A stretch of 64,000 nucleotides of DNA from Poa pratensis (lineage: Eukaryota > Streptophyta > Magnoliopsida > Poales > Poaceae). This document shows, one piece after another, positions 22,800-34,939 of the stretch. Location of the stretch: the NCBI GenBank assembly GCA_947311845.1, contig CAMZMU010000059.1:34357777-34421776 (forward strand). The letters are read 5' to 3'. The notes under the pieces were generated by a model that did not search any database, had not been told where the DNA came from, and saw only the letters and a list, made by a program, of their open reading frames with translations. Position 1 is the first letter of the stretch, and each line of letters starts with the position of its first letter. The position numbers and the translations under genes were made by a program.

Positions 22800-23450
22800 G
22801 CATTTGGATACTTTCTCTAGGCACTAAGCATGGCTTCAAAGGGAGTTCAGAGTTTCACACAATAGTCACCCTTGTATGTTCGGTAATTTGGAATGGCACA
22901 ACATAAGGGTGTTTAACATCTCTTTGTCCTCGGTGGTCGTTGAGAAAATCAAAGATGAAGGACGAGCTTGGATCGTTGCAGGGGTGAAGCATTTAGTGAA
23001 ATTATTCCTTACAACACTTTTTTGTCTTGCGGCTCTTGTTGTGTTGGTATGGTCTCCTTGTTATCTTAGACCACAGTGTTAATCTTTTAATGGATGAAAA
23101 GGCAAAGGTACAGCACCGTTTCAGAAAGGATAGTGCCATGGGAGTCAGTCGTGAAGAATATAGTAGATGAAGCAAAAAACTTATGCTTGCGCCAAGACAC
23201 TCCCCAAAATTTTATTGCAGCTCTACATTGTTGTAGGTTCGTTCTCGGCACTAAATCGTGTATGTGCTCCTAGGACAACGTGTTCCCATGAGCCACTTCA
23301 CACATGCTTATGCGTTTTGAATTATAAAAAGACAAACAATATTACAATTGTACTCACTGTTTTTAAGTTATAAAATGTTTTGACCACTTCAATGTGGATT
23401 AAATACGGACTGAAATGAGTAAATCAACACACTAAAACACGTCTAGATAC
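22800..23450. other. No gene recognised
   Basis: Short open frames only; no conserved motif noticed on either strand. Confidence 0.4.
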
Positions 23451-23453
23451 GTA

Positions 23454-23508
23454 CTCCCTCCGTTTTAAATTAGATTGTTGGAAGTCATCTAATTTAGAAT
23501 GGAGGGAG
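23454..23508. mobile_element. Stowaway MITE (55 bp, short)
   Basis: CTCCCTCCGTTTTAAATTAG and its inverse, flanked by TA (23452-23453, 23509-23510). Much shorter than a typical Stowaway, probably an internal deletion. Confidence 0.85.
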
Positions 23509-23767
23509 TACAAATCAATAAAAAACTAAAAAAAGAGAAACATAGAGAATACATACCTACCAAGGATGAGGGATGTATGCCAACTGCAACTCACCGTGTC
23601 ACTCCTCACAATGGACGTACTCAAATCACAATCCCCTTGGAAAATGAAGAACACGTATTCTTGTTTTATTCTTAATTAGAGCGTCACATGACTTTTTCTT
23701 GCGCGATCGATAAACGCAAAAAGTCTCTGATCAATGACCACCAGTACGTACGTTATCAACTTATAAG

Positions 23768-23815
23768 CTACACGAGAAGGTTGAGCAGCCGAGGCTCTGA
23801 TCCGGAGCTCGAGCT

Positions 23816-23847
<32 letters not shown>

Positions 23848-24377
23848 ACGAACACCTTTCATGATCTGCCCGATCACCGTCACGATGCTCCTCCACCGGC
23901 GGCGGCGCGCAGTCCGAGTCCAGCGCCTTCTGTTCTCCCCGCCGCCGCTCCTCCTCCACCTCCACCTCCACGCGCACGCCTGTGCGTCGGCCGGCTGCTT
24001 GTGCCGGCGCATGTGGCCGCCCAGCGCCTGCCCCATGGCGAACTCGAGCCCGCACACGGCGCACTCGTGCGCGGGGCGAGCCGGCTTCTGCTGCCGCGGC
24101 AGCGCGTGCCGCGCCTGCAGCCGCGTGTGGCCCGTGCGGTGCCCGCCCAGCGCCTGGAACGACGGGAACCGCTTGCTGCACGTCCTGCATACGAACGCGC
24201 CCTCGGCGCCGGTGGCCACCCGCGCGCTCCCGGCGCCGTCCCCCCCGGTCGCCTGCGAGAACGTGCTGCCGGTGCCGCCTTCGCCGCGTCGGCACCGCCG
24301 GACGACGGCGGAGGCGGCGCCGTGGGCTGCGTGCCGGTACTGCCCGCGGCGGAGTGCCGCTCTAGGAGGGGAGTCAT
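23768..24377 (-). pseudogene. C1-2i C2H2 zinc-finger protein (two QALGGH fingers), frameshifted
   Basis: Two plant-type C2H2 fingers in one minus-strand frame: CRTCSKRFPSFQALGGHRTGH and, after a 25-residue linker, CAVCGLEFAMGQALGGHMRRH. The QALGGH signature is that of ZAT/stress-type transcription factors in the nucleus. This frame (23761-24219) has no ATG before finger 1. The likely start ATG at 24377 (MTPLLERHSAAGS) is in another frame, with the shift somewhere around 24265-24290. After finger 2 the more natural tail (Ser/Gly-rich, ending RLLNLLV at 23768) is in a third frame. Two indels are therefore implied, unless these are assembly errors in GC-rich DNA. An AT-rich TTTTAAAG lies about 55 bp upstream of the ATG. 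Confidence 0.72.
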
Positions 24378-24449
24378 GGTGTGGCGGGAGTTAGTTTCCG
24401 CTCCTTTCTTCTTGGACGAACCCGAACTCTTTAAAAGCACACAGTGAGT

Positions 24450-25173
24450 GGGTGGGCTGATATTTACAAAATATCTGGCGCGAAGTCGGCTGGAGAAGAA
24501 ATCGACGTGGCAGGGTCTGGCGATCACATCGTCGCTTGAACCGTGAGTGCGGACGTACGTCCGGATGGAAGCTCTGGGAACTTTCCATGGCCTGGGCGAT
24601 CGATCGACAAGGCGTCGTTGTCGCTCCACAGCGCATGCTTGTATGCGTGTCGACCTCCTAGCTCCTCTGCCGAGCTCTCGCTCTCGCAAGTCGCGACGCT
24701 CCTCCTAGACCACCAACATCGTCGGCTACCAGGAGTACTTGCTTGTTTCCCGTGCTTTAGCACTACTAGGAAAACCACCATAGTCGTAACTTGATTTCTG
24801 CCAACCCATGACATTGTTTCTTTCTGAAATATTTAACTTTTCCTAGTTAGGAGGCACCTTAATATAATACTACCTCCAAAAAACATTTTATTGATACATC
24901 CAGTAACAGCACAGAGTAAAAAACAATGGAACCGAATCAAACCAACCAAATTGGGATAATCACATTTCACAATCTTTTGTGTACACAAATTTTGGACACT
25001 TGCAAGTTGCAAAACTGAACAATCGTATAGTTTCAACGGGGACAAAATGCCATTTTACAACCATAGATTTAGACACTTCTCCTTCTTTTTTGCTTAAGAA
25101 ATGAACACATCGATCCCGGAGAGATAGCTGACAGGATGACACTGCCAGCCTTCGCTTCCAAGGGCAGAACACG
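24450..25173. other. Intergenic between the zinc-finger gene and the coatomer zeta locus
   Basis: Holds the 5' flank of the zinc-finger locus (24450-24830) and the 3' flank of the coatomer zeta pseudogene (24840-25173). Nothing further recognised. Confidence 0.4.
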
Positions 25174-27669
25174 TCACATTAGAAGAGATTTCGCAAAGTG
25201 CTCTCTTGCTGTTGTTAGGGCCTGAACTAGAGTCTGCAGGCGGAATGCATTAACTCGTAAGTTCAGTTAAGCAACCACTTCTGTTATTAGTTGCAAATTA
25301 ATCGTGTCTGCAACCTACCTGCTCAGCAATTGATGTAGCACCATCTGCTCCATGAGCTGCTACCTTTTCAGCTATCACACTCCCTTCCGTTTCTAGGACA
25401 ATCCTGTGCAATTATTCAAGAAAGTCAAGTATAATCAAGCAAAAGGCACACTTGGGGCTATTACTCATATCTGGAAACCTGTAAAGGACCTGCCAAATCA
25501 CTGCCATTACAGATATTAATAAAAAATGCTTGTTATTCCTGATTAGAAGTTCAAGCCATTGTCTCAGTATCCAAATCTTGCCAGGTGCAATCAAGGGCGT
25601 ATGATATATGAGGTACACAAAACTGGATTCTAACTAGCGAAATGGAAATCTTTTTAAAACACATGTACAGTACTCCTTTTCCATGCCTCCATTTCAAAAG
25701 ACAAATAATTGTCATCAACATGCAGATGAGCATGCTGAAGTGATTATAGAGAAGATGAAGAAGCATAAATGTGCAGTAAAAGGTAGTAATAGATTAGGAC
25801 TTACCCTCCATCAACAATTTCATCAAGGCATAATAGGATCAGATCAAGATTTTCAAGAGCTGTTCTTTGTCGACATTATTTCTGAAACAAGTGAGATGGA
25901 AACACATAAACATGCAATCAGATATTAAAATGACAATATTTAACAGATTAATAAGTACAAAATTGTAATACTAAAATAGATTGAGTCTAACCTGAGAATT
26001 TGGTCAACAGCATCAGTGAATCCCTGAAGAATTGATGCTAATATAAGTTCATTCTCCTCATCTCCTCCAGTAACATAAAAATGTAGGTCTTGGATGAATT
26101 TTACACTACTATGTGGCCATCAAACATTACAATCTCAGCTGTAAAGGGGGAAAGCAATAAATAAAACCGAATTACTTTAACTAGATGAGCAGTCTGAGAA
26201 TAAAATTCACACATGGTAGAACAGAAAGTTTCAGACAGACATGTCTCATGTTTAAGTACAAAAATCAATGGAGATAAAATGCAATACTAGCCAAACACAT
26301 CTTGTAATTGGCGAGTATGATAGAAGAAACTACAAACCATACTTCAGCTTAAGCCATAAAATGTTAAATATATAATTATAGATTACTTCTTGCATGCCCA
26401 ATCGTAAGATACTAGTTTTTCTGCAAGTATATGAGTACAAACTATTCGCATTTTTGTTAGAGAAACTGATTGAAATGAAGAAAAGGGAAGTTGCCACCTT
26501 ATGGAAATGTTTTCATGTTACTAATTTGCAACACGAAGCCTTGCCAAAACTGAAGTTTTCAAAAAAAAAATGGTAGCAGAACAAATGGTTGACAAGTTTG
26601 ATTACCAGCTTACTGTATTTTGGTAAAGCAAATATAGGCAACAATCACTCAATTAGAACTCTCCTGGGGTGTAAACATGGGTACACAAGGTTGCAGACTG
26701 ACCCACCCAGTTTGAGCCTCACTTCTACATCTATTTAAGATTGGAGGTTTAAACTTTAATAAAGTTGTATTTCATGGCTGCTATTTCAAAGGATATGTGG
26801 CTTGGATGCCACGTTAACATTTTCCGATAAAGAAAATCAAAATATATGAGGTAGTGATTAGCATCTAAGAAAGATTGATGAGAAATTGCTGTAGTACAGA
26901 ATTCACAACCCTACAAACAAATCTACATATGTCACTCATGTAACAACCGACAACCATATAATGAACCGTAGGTTGGTTATAAGCAGTGTTCCCGGATATC
27001 ACTCTTGTATAATTGCAATGAAAAATAGATAACTGTACATAACGCATCAGTGCAAGATATCAAATGCCTGAAATTACCGTTTAAGAAAGAACTCCAACGT
27101 TGGACTAATACAACTAACACCGATCATCGCATGTTCGCATACAAACCACATTCACCGTTCTTATTAATAGAAGTCAGAATATAAGTTACCCTCTGCTCCA
27201 GAAGTTGCTTTCTGGGTCTTGACGAAGACCGACTTCTCGAAGGCCAGCTTCGCCGAGAGTTGGGGCCAATCATCCGTGTAATACTTGACGGCGACGCGCT
27301 TCCCCTCGGAGTCCAGCAACAGAATGTTCTTCACGGATGGACAGGTCTCCTGCGCGAACAGAACCCAGTGGTCAGTCAACGAACAGCAACAGCAAGCACA
27401 AACTGATTTGATGCCGCCATTAACAGATCCCGATTTGCGCCGGCGCAAAAACACAGCCTCCAACCCATGCTGTCAAGAAACAGATGCGTCAGAGGTAAAC
27501 TCTGCCTCGAAAACTGAATTGCTGCGAAATTGAAATACGGTGCCAGCTCTGAGGTGGGGGCAAGAACGCGACGGATCGGGCGAATCAAGAAACCGGCTGA
27601 GGTGCGAGCGAACGCGAGAGAGAACGGAGGAGGAGGAGAGGGTCGGAGGGCGGTGGATTTTCTTACCAT
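25174..27669 (-). pseudogene. Coatomer subunit zeta, unprocessed gene with two 1-nt deletions
   Basis: Zeta-COP is a small subunit of the COPI coat (Golgi-to-ER transport). Coding exons on the minus strand: 27667-27669 (the ATG alone, followed directly by GT), 27190-27349 ([17 protein letters not shown]), 25992-26138, 25805-25881, 25319-25403, 25174-25233 (ends [12 protein letters not shown], stop). All introns are GT-AG and phases match. Exon 25992-26138 lacks one base at about 26108 (GTGTAAAATTC where a Tyr codon plus AAATTC is expected), creating TAA. Exon 25805-25881 lacks one base at about 25866 (GTCGACAAAGAACA). Both exon lengths are one short of keeping phase. Introns are kept, so this is a duplicated or freshly decayed gene, not a retrocopy. 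Either lesion could be a sequencing error, but two together favour a pseudogene. Confidence 0.88.
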
Positions 27670-27699
27670 TTGGAAAGGTGGGCGGATTCGCTGGGGCCT

Positions 27700-27717
27700 G
27701 GGGGGGGGGGGGGGGGG
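27700..27717 (+). repeat. G18 homopolymer in the coatomer zeta 5' leader
   Basis: Eighteen consecutive G, 31 bp upstream of the coatomer zeta ATG (C-run on the coding strand). Length is likely to vary and to be error-prone in assembly. Confidence 0.9.
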
Positions 27718-27899
27718 AGCAGGACGGTGGGCGACGAGATCTCCGGCGGTTGCGCAGCGCTGGCCAAACGAGACAGGGGGCACGACGAGTGAGGTGAACG
27801 AAACGTCGCAGCAAAGCACGAGTAGACTACGCTCCTCGATGGGCTTTGTGGACCCGGCCCAAAAGTGCGGCGCCAGCTTAGGGACACGTTGACATTTTG

Positions 27900-28339
27900 A
27901 CAAGTTGTGGAAAAAATTGGAAGAAAAAACAATCATGGTAAAAAAAAAAACAAGTTTTGAATTATAATGCTTACATTTACGCGAGTGTGAATGCTTTTCA
28001 ACAAATATATGATCAGATTCAGAAATGTATTCTCTCTTGTTGTTATCTATCTCAAAATTCATGTTTTACGTGTGTTGATTGATGATCTTCTTTTTTTTTG
28101 GAAGGACCTTCATTGTAGCTTTATCAATCATCAGATAATAGCTACATCATCCACAATAGCACTTAATATAAATCTGACGGGGTCATCGACATAATTACAA
28201 GAAAGCTTTTGTCAAAAATAAACCTAGAATATTGTGGTTTGCACCGTTTAGTGAAGAAACTCGACTCTCTGAATTGCTCATGGATGATCTTGCCTGGTTT
28301 ACTGAAACCATACTGCGAAGCAAAAACCGAGGAGGTGCC
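27900..28339. other. No intact gene; possible LINE scrap
   Basis: A T9 run at 28090-28098 preceded by coding-like minus-strand sequence could be the 3' end of a minus-strand LINE, but no domain is readable. Confidence 0.3.
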
Positions 28340-28587
28340 CAGGGGTGTATCTAGTGGGGGTGACACCTCCTCCAAATCATATAATTTGTTTTACCTACTA
28401 GTATTTGTTCTAATCATGCATCTATACCATGTGCAAATATGTTAAAATTGACATATATCTGTCATAAAATCTCCAAATTATTGACGTAACTCATCTATTC
28501 TTGGCTAAATGCAAAGCCCATAAAGTTCAATGAGAATTTTTTTTAAATCCTGGCACCCCCGTCCATCAAGTGCTAGTTTCGCCACTG
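28340..28587. mobile_element. hAT-like MITE relic
   Basis: Ends CAGGGGTGTATCTAG and CTAGTTTCGCCACTG are imperfect inverted repeats, with GGTGCC next to both ends. The duplication is not a clean 8 bp, so the call is tentative. Confidence 0.45.
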
Positions 28588-28661
28588 GGGTGCCCTCCCG
28601 TGGGCACACGCGGAAGTGCATAAGTGTGGCACGTGGTGAACATGGAGGACAAGCTCCCTCA

Positions 28662-31632
28662 GGCTCATTTGGTAGGCAGGGAAAAGCCCGGGATCCCGGC
28701 CTTTTCCCCGGGTGCGAATTCCACGGGCCGAATTTACCCGGGTAGGCTACCCGGGCCATTTGGCGCTCCGCGAGGGGAGGGAAATCGGGCCCTTCCGCGG
28801 CCTTTCCCCGGGTGACAGTTCCCCTAGTCGGGACGTCGGGGACGAAATCCCCGACTCGCTCTGGCGACGAGGAAAGGGAGAGGGATAGGCGACGGCGCGA
28901 GCGACGAACTCATCCACCTCTCTCCGGCCATGAACCGGCGACCTCGAGCGATGCTTCTGCTGATCTCGTCTTCCTTTTTGCGTGGGAACTCCTCCTCCTT
29001 CCATTACTCCACGCGGACGCCGTCCCACCTGTCCTTCACCGACGAGCACGCCACCACCAGATCCGCCGCCACCAGGTCAACCAAGTCTACTCTTCGTCTT
29101 TTCTTCTGCTCACCACCGTTGATGCTGACCTCAAGATGAACTTGCTTTCCCAGATCCACAAGCCAAAGGCGCATCACGGAACATCATCATGGGTACCCAG
29201 ATTTGAAGCGGCAGCGTGTGCAATCTCAGCAGCAGGCACCTCTATTCTCTCAATCTTGCACACCTCCACCTCAATTTCTATCCACAGTGCATGCATATGC
29301 ACACGACATCCCTTGCAAGACTGGATTCTATCTTAGATGCCTAGATGTAACAAATGATAAGAGCAAGATATATTTATTTTCTCCTGTGAAAATCTGATCT
29401 CGTTTTAACCCTTTGGCATCAGAAAATCTTTCTATTTTCTTCCTGTACCAAATAACATGTTTTTGATCTTTCAAAAAAAAACATGTTTTTGTTTCTACAT
29501 TTCACTTTCACTACTCTGGCATAAAGTAGGAATAAAACTAATTCTGTGTATGAAGTTCTTTACAATTTAATTTTCCATGCCGTGAGAGCAGTTACTTATC
29601 TCAGCCAGCTAAGCTCAAGCTGACTGGGAGAAACCAAGAACTTTAGTAGTTAGTAATATCTAGCAGGCAGTTCAGAATCTGTCCAGAATTTGATTGTCTC
29701 CTGAATTTGATATATTTATCTATCTGATTGTTTCATAGCATGTCCCATGTAGTTTCAGAAACTTTCATCATAACATTATCTTGTTAGTCAGAACATAATT
29801 CATGTGGTCATCAAATTAAATGTTGTGGGTGCTGCCTCTAGATAACATTGGAAGTATAAATTGTTACTTCATATGTTAGGTTTGAAACTGCTGTCTCAAT
29901 GGTTTTCTTTTCATATTTGTAATAATCCAAAGCTGGGCTGTGCTTTCTCTTGTAATTCTAAGCTTGTGCATGCTGATTCACCATCTTGATTCCTCATCAT
30001 ATGATCACTTCCATCTCCAGATTCCCCACCTGAGGCCTACCGAGTACAAAAGATCAAGGTTGTCTAGGGAACCGCAGGACCTGCAGTTAGAGAAAGGTGA
30101 GCGTCTACATTGCAAAGTCACTTGCTGTGACTACACCAGGATTTTCAAAGGCGCTGTGGCTTTTCAAGTGCCAGCTGAATTGAGAAATTTTACTCAACAC
30201 CAAGGATCCGAGCCTTCGAATCTTTTGGCTGAAAGAAGAAATCGCTGCTGCCATGGACAAAACAAAGGTGAGCTCTTGCATTACTGAACTGAAATGTGTT
30301 GCCCCTGATAGGATTTTTATTTCAAGTACCCTTAGTGAAACCTTTGCTGTATTGAACTGTGTTGCCCCTGATGGTTCATTGTATTTTTGTAATTACTTGT
30401 AGCTTTAGAAATTATTCTTGTTCTTGCATTGTCTTAGAGTAACACGAGATAATCATATGGGTAGCAGCTAAAATAGAGCATTGATTTAGTTAAATGCTAG
30501 TACTATGTGTATTAAATCAGAGTATTGTCTGATGCTTGTAGTTTGGAGTTTGGTCCAGAGGAGTTAGTATGTGCAACTGAACCATATGTTCCCCATTGTA
30601 TGTATGACCATTGGTGTAACTAATCAAATCTGCAGTCTGTCAGTAAGGTGTTGTGCTCATATTGACTTAATATGGATAAATAGTTGACCACTTGATTCGG
30701 TTTTGCTTTCTGCAATTAATTGCCTGCTCGATTGAACTGTACTTGTATAATTGCTTGAACTGTACTTGTATAATTGCTGCCAGAAACAATCACCTGGTCT
30801 TCCTTGTCTGCTAGTATGGATGTCTAGCAACGTAGACTTGTTTTCCATGAATATTGTTGTTGGGTTTGTTTCAGCTACTGTTGTTCCCTATTGCATTCAC
30901 ATTTAATCAGAGTATCTATTTCTATATCTGCCTGTATGTTGAGTGCACAAATTTAGAGCTGCAATTTACTTATTGATGTATATGCTCACAAAGCTTATTG
31001 ATGTATTCTGCAGTACAAGCTTGGATTACTCAGAGTTAATAGCAAGGGCATCAGATTCAGAAATCACGATGAAAACGCGATGTTTTGATTGAGATTGGAA
31101 TCATGATACACGGCTTGTAATTTATTAGTTGCTTATATCGAATGGAACTAATGTATACAATTTTTAAAGCTAGTACGTTTGAACATGTAATTCATATATT
31201 GCTGCAATGAATCGTCTCGTCAGGTGTCGAGATGTGAATGCACGCCGTTTGGATGCTTTCCCTCACTGTTTGTGTTAAAGAATTATCCGTGTTATTTTTT
31301 CTAATTTTATTGTTATTCTGTGTAGTTATCTGATGCAGAGTCACATCTTATTTTGAAATTCCTGGTTCTGTTATGATTACATAATTTACAAATCTATTGT
31401 CTATGAAATTTATGAATCAATTAAATTTGTAGAGGCAGCTTAAATTTATAGAGGCAGCAGAACCAAATAGCTGGGCTTCCTCTGTCCCCCCTCCCCCTGG
31501 GCCCTGGCTACCAAATAGCAACAGGGAATGAGTGGAGTTTCCCCCGCATGGAAGGGGAAACCACGTGCGGTCCAAAATTCCCCAAGTGGTGTATCTACCC
31601 AGGGTGTTTTACACCCAGCGACCAAACGAGCC
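28662..31632 (+). mobile_element. 2.97 kb DNA transposon, copy A of an inverted pair
   Basis: Ends GGCTCATTTGGTAGG and CGACCAAACGAGCC are imperfect inverted repeats. The whole unit is repeated in opposite orientation at 48635-51606 with only scattered differences (estimated 98-99% by eye). Inside is a spliced-looking gene: a GC-rich first exon with ATG at 28930, a Gln/Pro-rich stretch near 29160-29395 (KRQRVQSQQQAPLFSQS), an exon ending GAGAAAG|GTGAGC (30096), one ending AACAAAG|GTGAGC (30267) and a last exon from about 31014 ending in a stop at 31087. No transposase domain recognised and no target duplication found. It may be PIF/Harbinger-like, but that is a guess. Confidence 0.7.
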
Positions 31633-32813
31633 AGTCCAATACCAACCCTATATTCTCAGAATCTGATGGAGGTTTTCTGCAAAGAGAGATGGGAGTCCTG
31701 ATGGCTTTAACATATGGAGAGACCAGCTCGGGAAGACTGGGTAAGCATGTTGGTAGATGTTCAGCATGCTCCTCGGGATAAAAAAAATAGAACAGGATGC
31801 TTGACAGAAAATACACCCGACGACAAATAATGAAGAATATTAACACTTCTCATATTATACTGCCAAACTAACATGCAACTGCCAGAAACTCGAGGATGTT
31901 TGGGTGAATAATGTACCTGAAAGATCAACTAATGAGAAATGGAACAGATAAAATTTATCCCCAAACAATGTTGAACCCAACAGACGTGCAAAGGTTTCTT
32001 CATATTGCCCCAAAGCAAAGAAAGGTATTGTTTCTAGCATTGGCATATGTATCCTGAAACATGGACCAAAAGAAATCAGACTGCCGAAAAGTATTTCAGG
32101 AATACTCAACTCAAACCAAAAAACAATGTACAAAATTGATGTCGGAAGTTACTCCAGCTAATTGGCAGAAGGCCTGTATTGGGACAGTTAGGAAGTATGT
32201 ATATTGGCCTCCATTACATACAGATTCTGCATCAGGCATTGACGAAGCACATAACAGCTAACTGTAAGTTTAGTGTCTAATTACATAAAGGAAGCGTGTC
32301 TTCAATGTGCAGTTTAGTGAATGAATGTTATTTCAAACAGGACGACCAAAGTTCTATAACATCAATCCCATACTTCATCTTTACATTGAGATTAGGAGGG
32401 ATCAAAATGGCTTGCTTATAGCAGATCTCTTTGAATCAACATGTAATCAAGCTTTTCTGGTCGTTTTGTAGTCGTCGACTAAGCACCAAGTCGTTTTTTT
32501 CAAAACGACTATACGACTGTACAGCGAGTCACAGGGTTGGCGACTTGTTTTGGTCGGTAACTCAAAAATCTTGCATGTAATGCTGGAAAATAAATTCCTA
32601 ACCACATTTCAAGACTTCCGCAGATCTTTGTCTTTCACACCAAAGTAAACAATAATATCAATAAAGGGGCATTTGTGTGTTCAACACTTTAATAAACGAT
32701 ATTTGAGTCTTAATTTAGTCTACTATAACCTACTAAAATATACCTCCACAAGTGAAACATCAACACCAATTGGTGCTCTACCAGTCTACCAAGGAACTTG
32801 GAAGATATATACC
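31633..32813. other. Unresolved region with exon-like pieces on the minus strand
   Basis: On the minus strand, 32055-31921 is an open stretch bounded by CAG and GTACA with the reading MPMLETIPFFALGQYEETF. A second open stretch lies at about 31785-31680 (LPELVSPYVKAIRTPISL). They look like exons of one gene cut by transposon copy A, but I do not recognise the protein. At 32455-32570 there are repeated GTCG/CGAC motifs. Confidence 0.3.
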
Positions 32814-32823
32814 TCCAGAAGTT

Positions 32824-34828
32824 TTTTTTTGAAATTTAACACTATATTAATATAAGCTAGCAAGCCGCCTCATTAAAAACCTTCCAGTCCCATTCTGGTA
32901 CCCTGGTAAGGAAAAGAGTGCGTAAAAAACTTGCAGCTTTATCCGTTTACAATCGTTACATCGTTTGCAATTGCAGCTCTAATACAAATAGGAGGATCCC
33001 CATGCCACACGCCATGGTTCACCTCACCAAACTTTGCTAATTCGTGAGCTGCTATATTAGCCTCCCTAGGACAATGAGAAAAGCTAACACGTGCGAAAGA
33101 ACGACAAAGAAATGCACATTCTTCATAGATTGCCGCCGCAGACCCAAGCGAGTTGCCCCCATGTTGCATGGTTTCAACAACATCCATGCAGTCGGATTCA
33201 ATCACCAACCTATTGCATCCAACTTCACCAGCTAAAATCAGGCCGTTCCAAACAGCCATAGCCTCCGCCGTAGTTGCATCCTCCACATTAGTTAGGATCC
33301 ATCTTCCTCCAGAGATAAAAGAACCAGTATGGTCACGGAGGATAGCACCAGTACCACCCGTTCCAGTATCCACGTCGAAAGCTGCATCAACATTAAGCTT
33401 GACTTGATCTTCATATGGTTTCTGCCAGCCATGCCTCTCAATCGGACGTACTCCCATCTTCTTGGTCCTCTTATAATTCAGAGCTAGAGCCATAATTGAT
33501 TGGACAGACCTCTCCGGTGCTTGTAGCTGTTCGCCATGGGTGGCCTTCCTCCTCTCCCACCAAATATACCAGGATGCAACCGCACTAATATCACAAATTC
33601 TAATCTCAGGAATCAAAGGTACTTCTGATGTGTCCATCAAAGAGACTCAAGCATCGGAGTACCATTCAGCTCACGTAACCTTGCATCTTCTATTTTTTGT
33701 GACATTCCGAGACCAGCCCAAATATCACTTGCTCTACCACATTTGAAAAAAGCATGCGCTATGCTCTCACACTCTACAGAGCACATAGGACACTGACTTG
33801 AAATCGGCACATGCCTATTTGCTAGCACTCCAAAGCAAGGAATAGCACCAAGTAAACTTCGCCAACAATGTACTTTAATTTTCGCAGGAACTTTTAACGT
33901 CCAGAGACCTCGCCATAAAGGATTAGATACTGATGACTCGAAGGGACTAGTACGTCTCAGTTTACGACCATGCTGAAAATCCCATTCCATATGGTATGCC
34001 GATTTAACAGAGAAAGTTCCATTCTTATTTTGGTGCCAAGCAATGAAATCATCCATCATGCCAATAGCGAGGGGTATTTTCAATATTCTCTCCACATCCA
34101 CCGACCAAAGAATATCTCTAAGCCGCTCCTCATTCCATGTTCCACTCTCAAAATCAATAAGTTCTGAAACTTTTGTTAACACTACATTACCTCTTCTTGT
34201 CATTACTTTCCTGCTCGGGCTCGTCGGAATCCAACAATCTTCCCAAATATTAATCTTCTCGCCATCACCAACTCTCCAAATATGACCTCTTTTAAAAGTT
34301 TGAATGCCAGCCCATATACTTTGCCACGTATAGGAACTACCCTTCTTTAACTCACAATTCAAAAGATCTCCAGAAGGATAATATTTTGCACGAAGCAATC
34401 TGGCACAAATAGAATCTGGATCTGAAAGAAGCCTCCAACACTGCTTAGAAAGCATTGCCAAATTAAAACTCTCGAGATCTCTAAAGCCCATACCTCCTTT
34501 CATCTTGGGAATACATAATTTCCACCACGCAAACCAGTGCATACGCTTTTGTTGATCATCATCTCCCCACCAGAATTGGGATATTGCAGATATTATCCCT
34601 TTGCAAATCTGTTTGGGTAGCCTAAAAACCGACATAGCATAAACTGGAATTGATTGGATGATAGCCTTAATCAAAACTTCTTTCCCTCCAAAAGACAACA
34701 TTTTCTCCTTCCACCCACTTAGTAGTTTACAAACTCTATCAATAAGATGTTGGAAACAATCTGATCTATCTACACCAACAAGAGGGGGAAGACCAAGGTA
34801 CTTATCTGTAATCGCCTCTGTCATAATA
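32824..34828 (-). mobile_element. 5'-truncated LINE: RT C-terminus, zf-RVT and RNase H
   Basis: Flanked by 10-bp duplications TCCAGAAGTT (32814-32823 and 34829-34838), with the poly(A) tail as T's at 32822-32830. The first frame (34824-33637) has the end of the reverse transcriptase (YLGLPPLVG, LLSGWKEKMLSFGGKEVLIK) and a zf-RVT domain (PLWRGLWTLKVPAKIKVHCWR, CPMC). After a frameshift at about 33637 the second frame (33640-32939) has RNase H with catalytic NVDAAFD, AEAMAVW, ESDC and REANIAAHELAKF. The N-terminal EN and RT core are absent. It cannot mobilise itself but is fairly recent, since both the frames and the TSD are clean. Confidence 0.93.
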
Positions 34829-34939
34829 TCCAGAAGTTAATTCTGCCATGTCCATTTTCTTCTTAATCTCTCGTGGTCATATCCTGTCAATGGAAACAGG
34901 TCTCAATTAAAGCATAGCCGAGGGCTGCTGATATTCGAA

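Noticed and set aside
23761..24219. 152-residue zinc-finger protein as an intact gene
   Set aside because: This frame begins at a GTG and has no ATG before the first finger. Its tail is an Ala-Pro repeat unlike the family end found in another frame.
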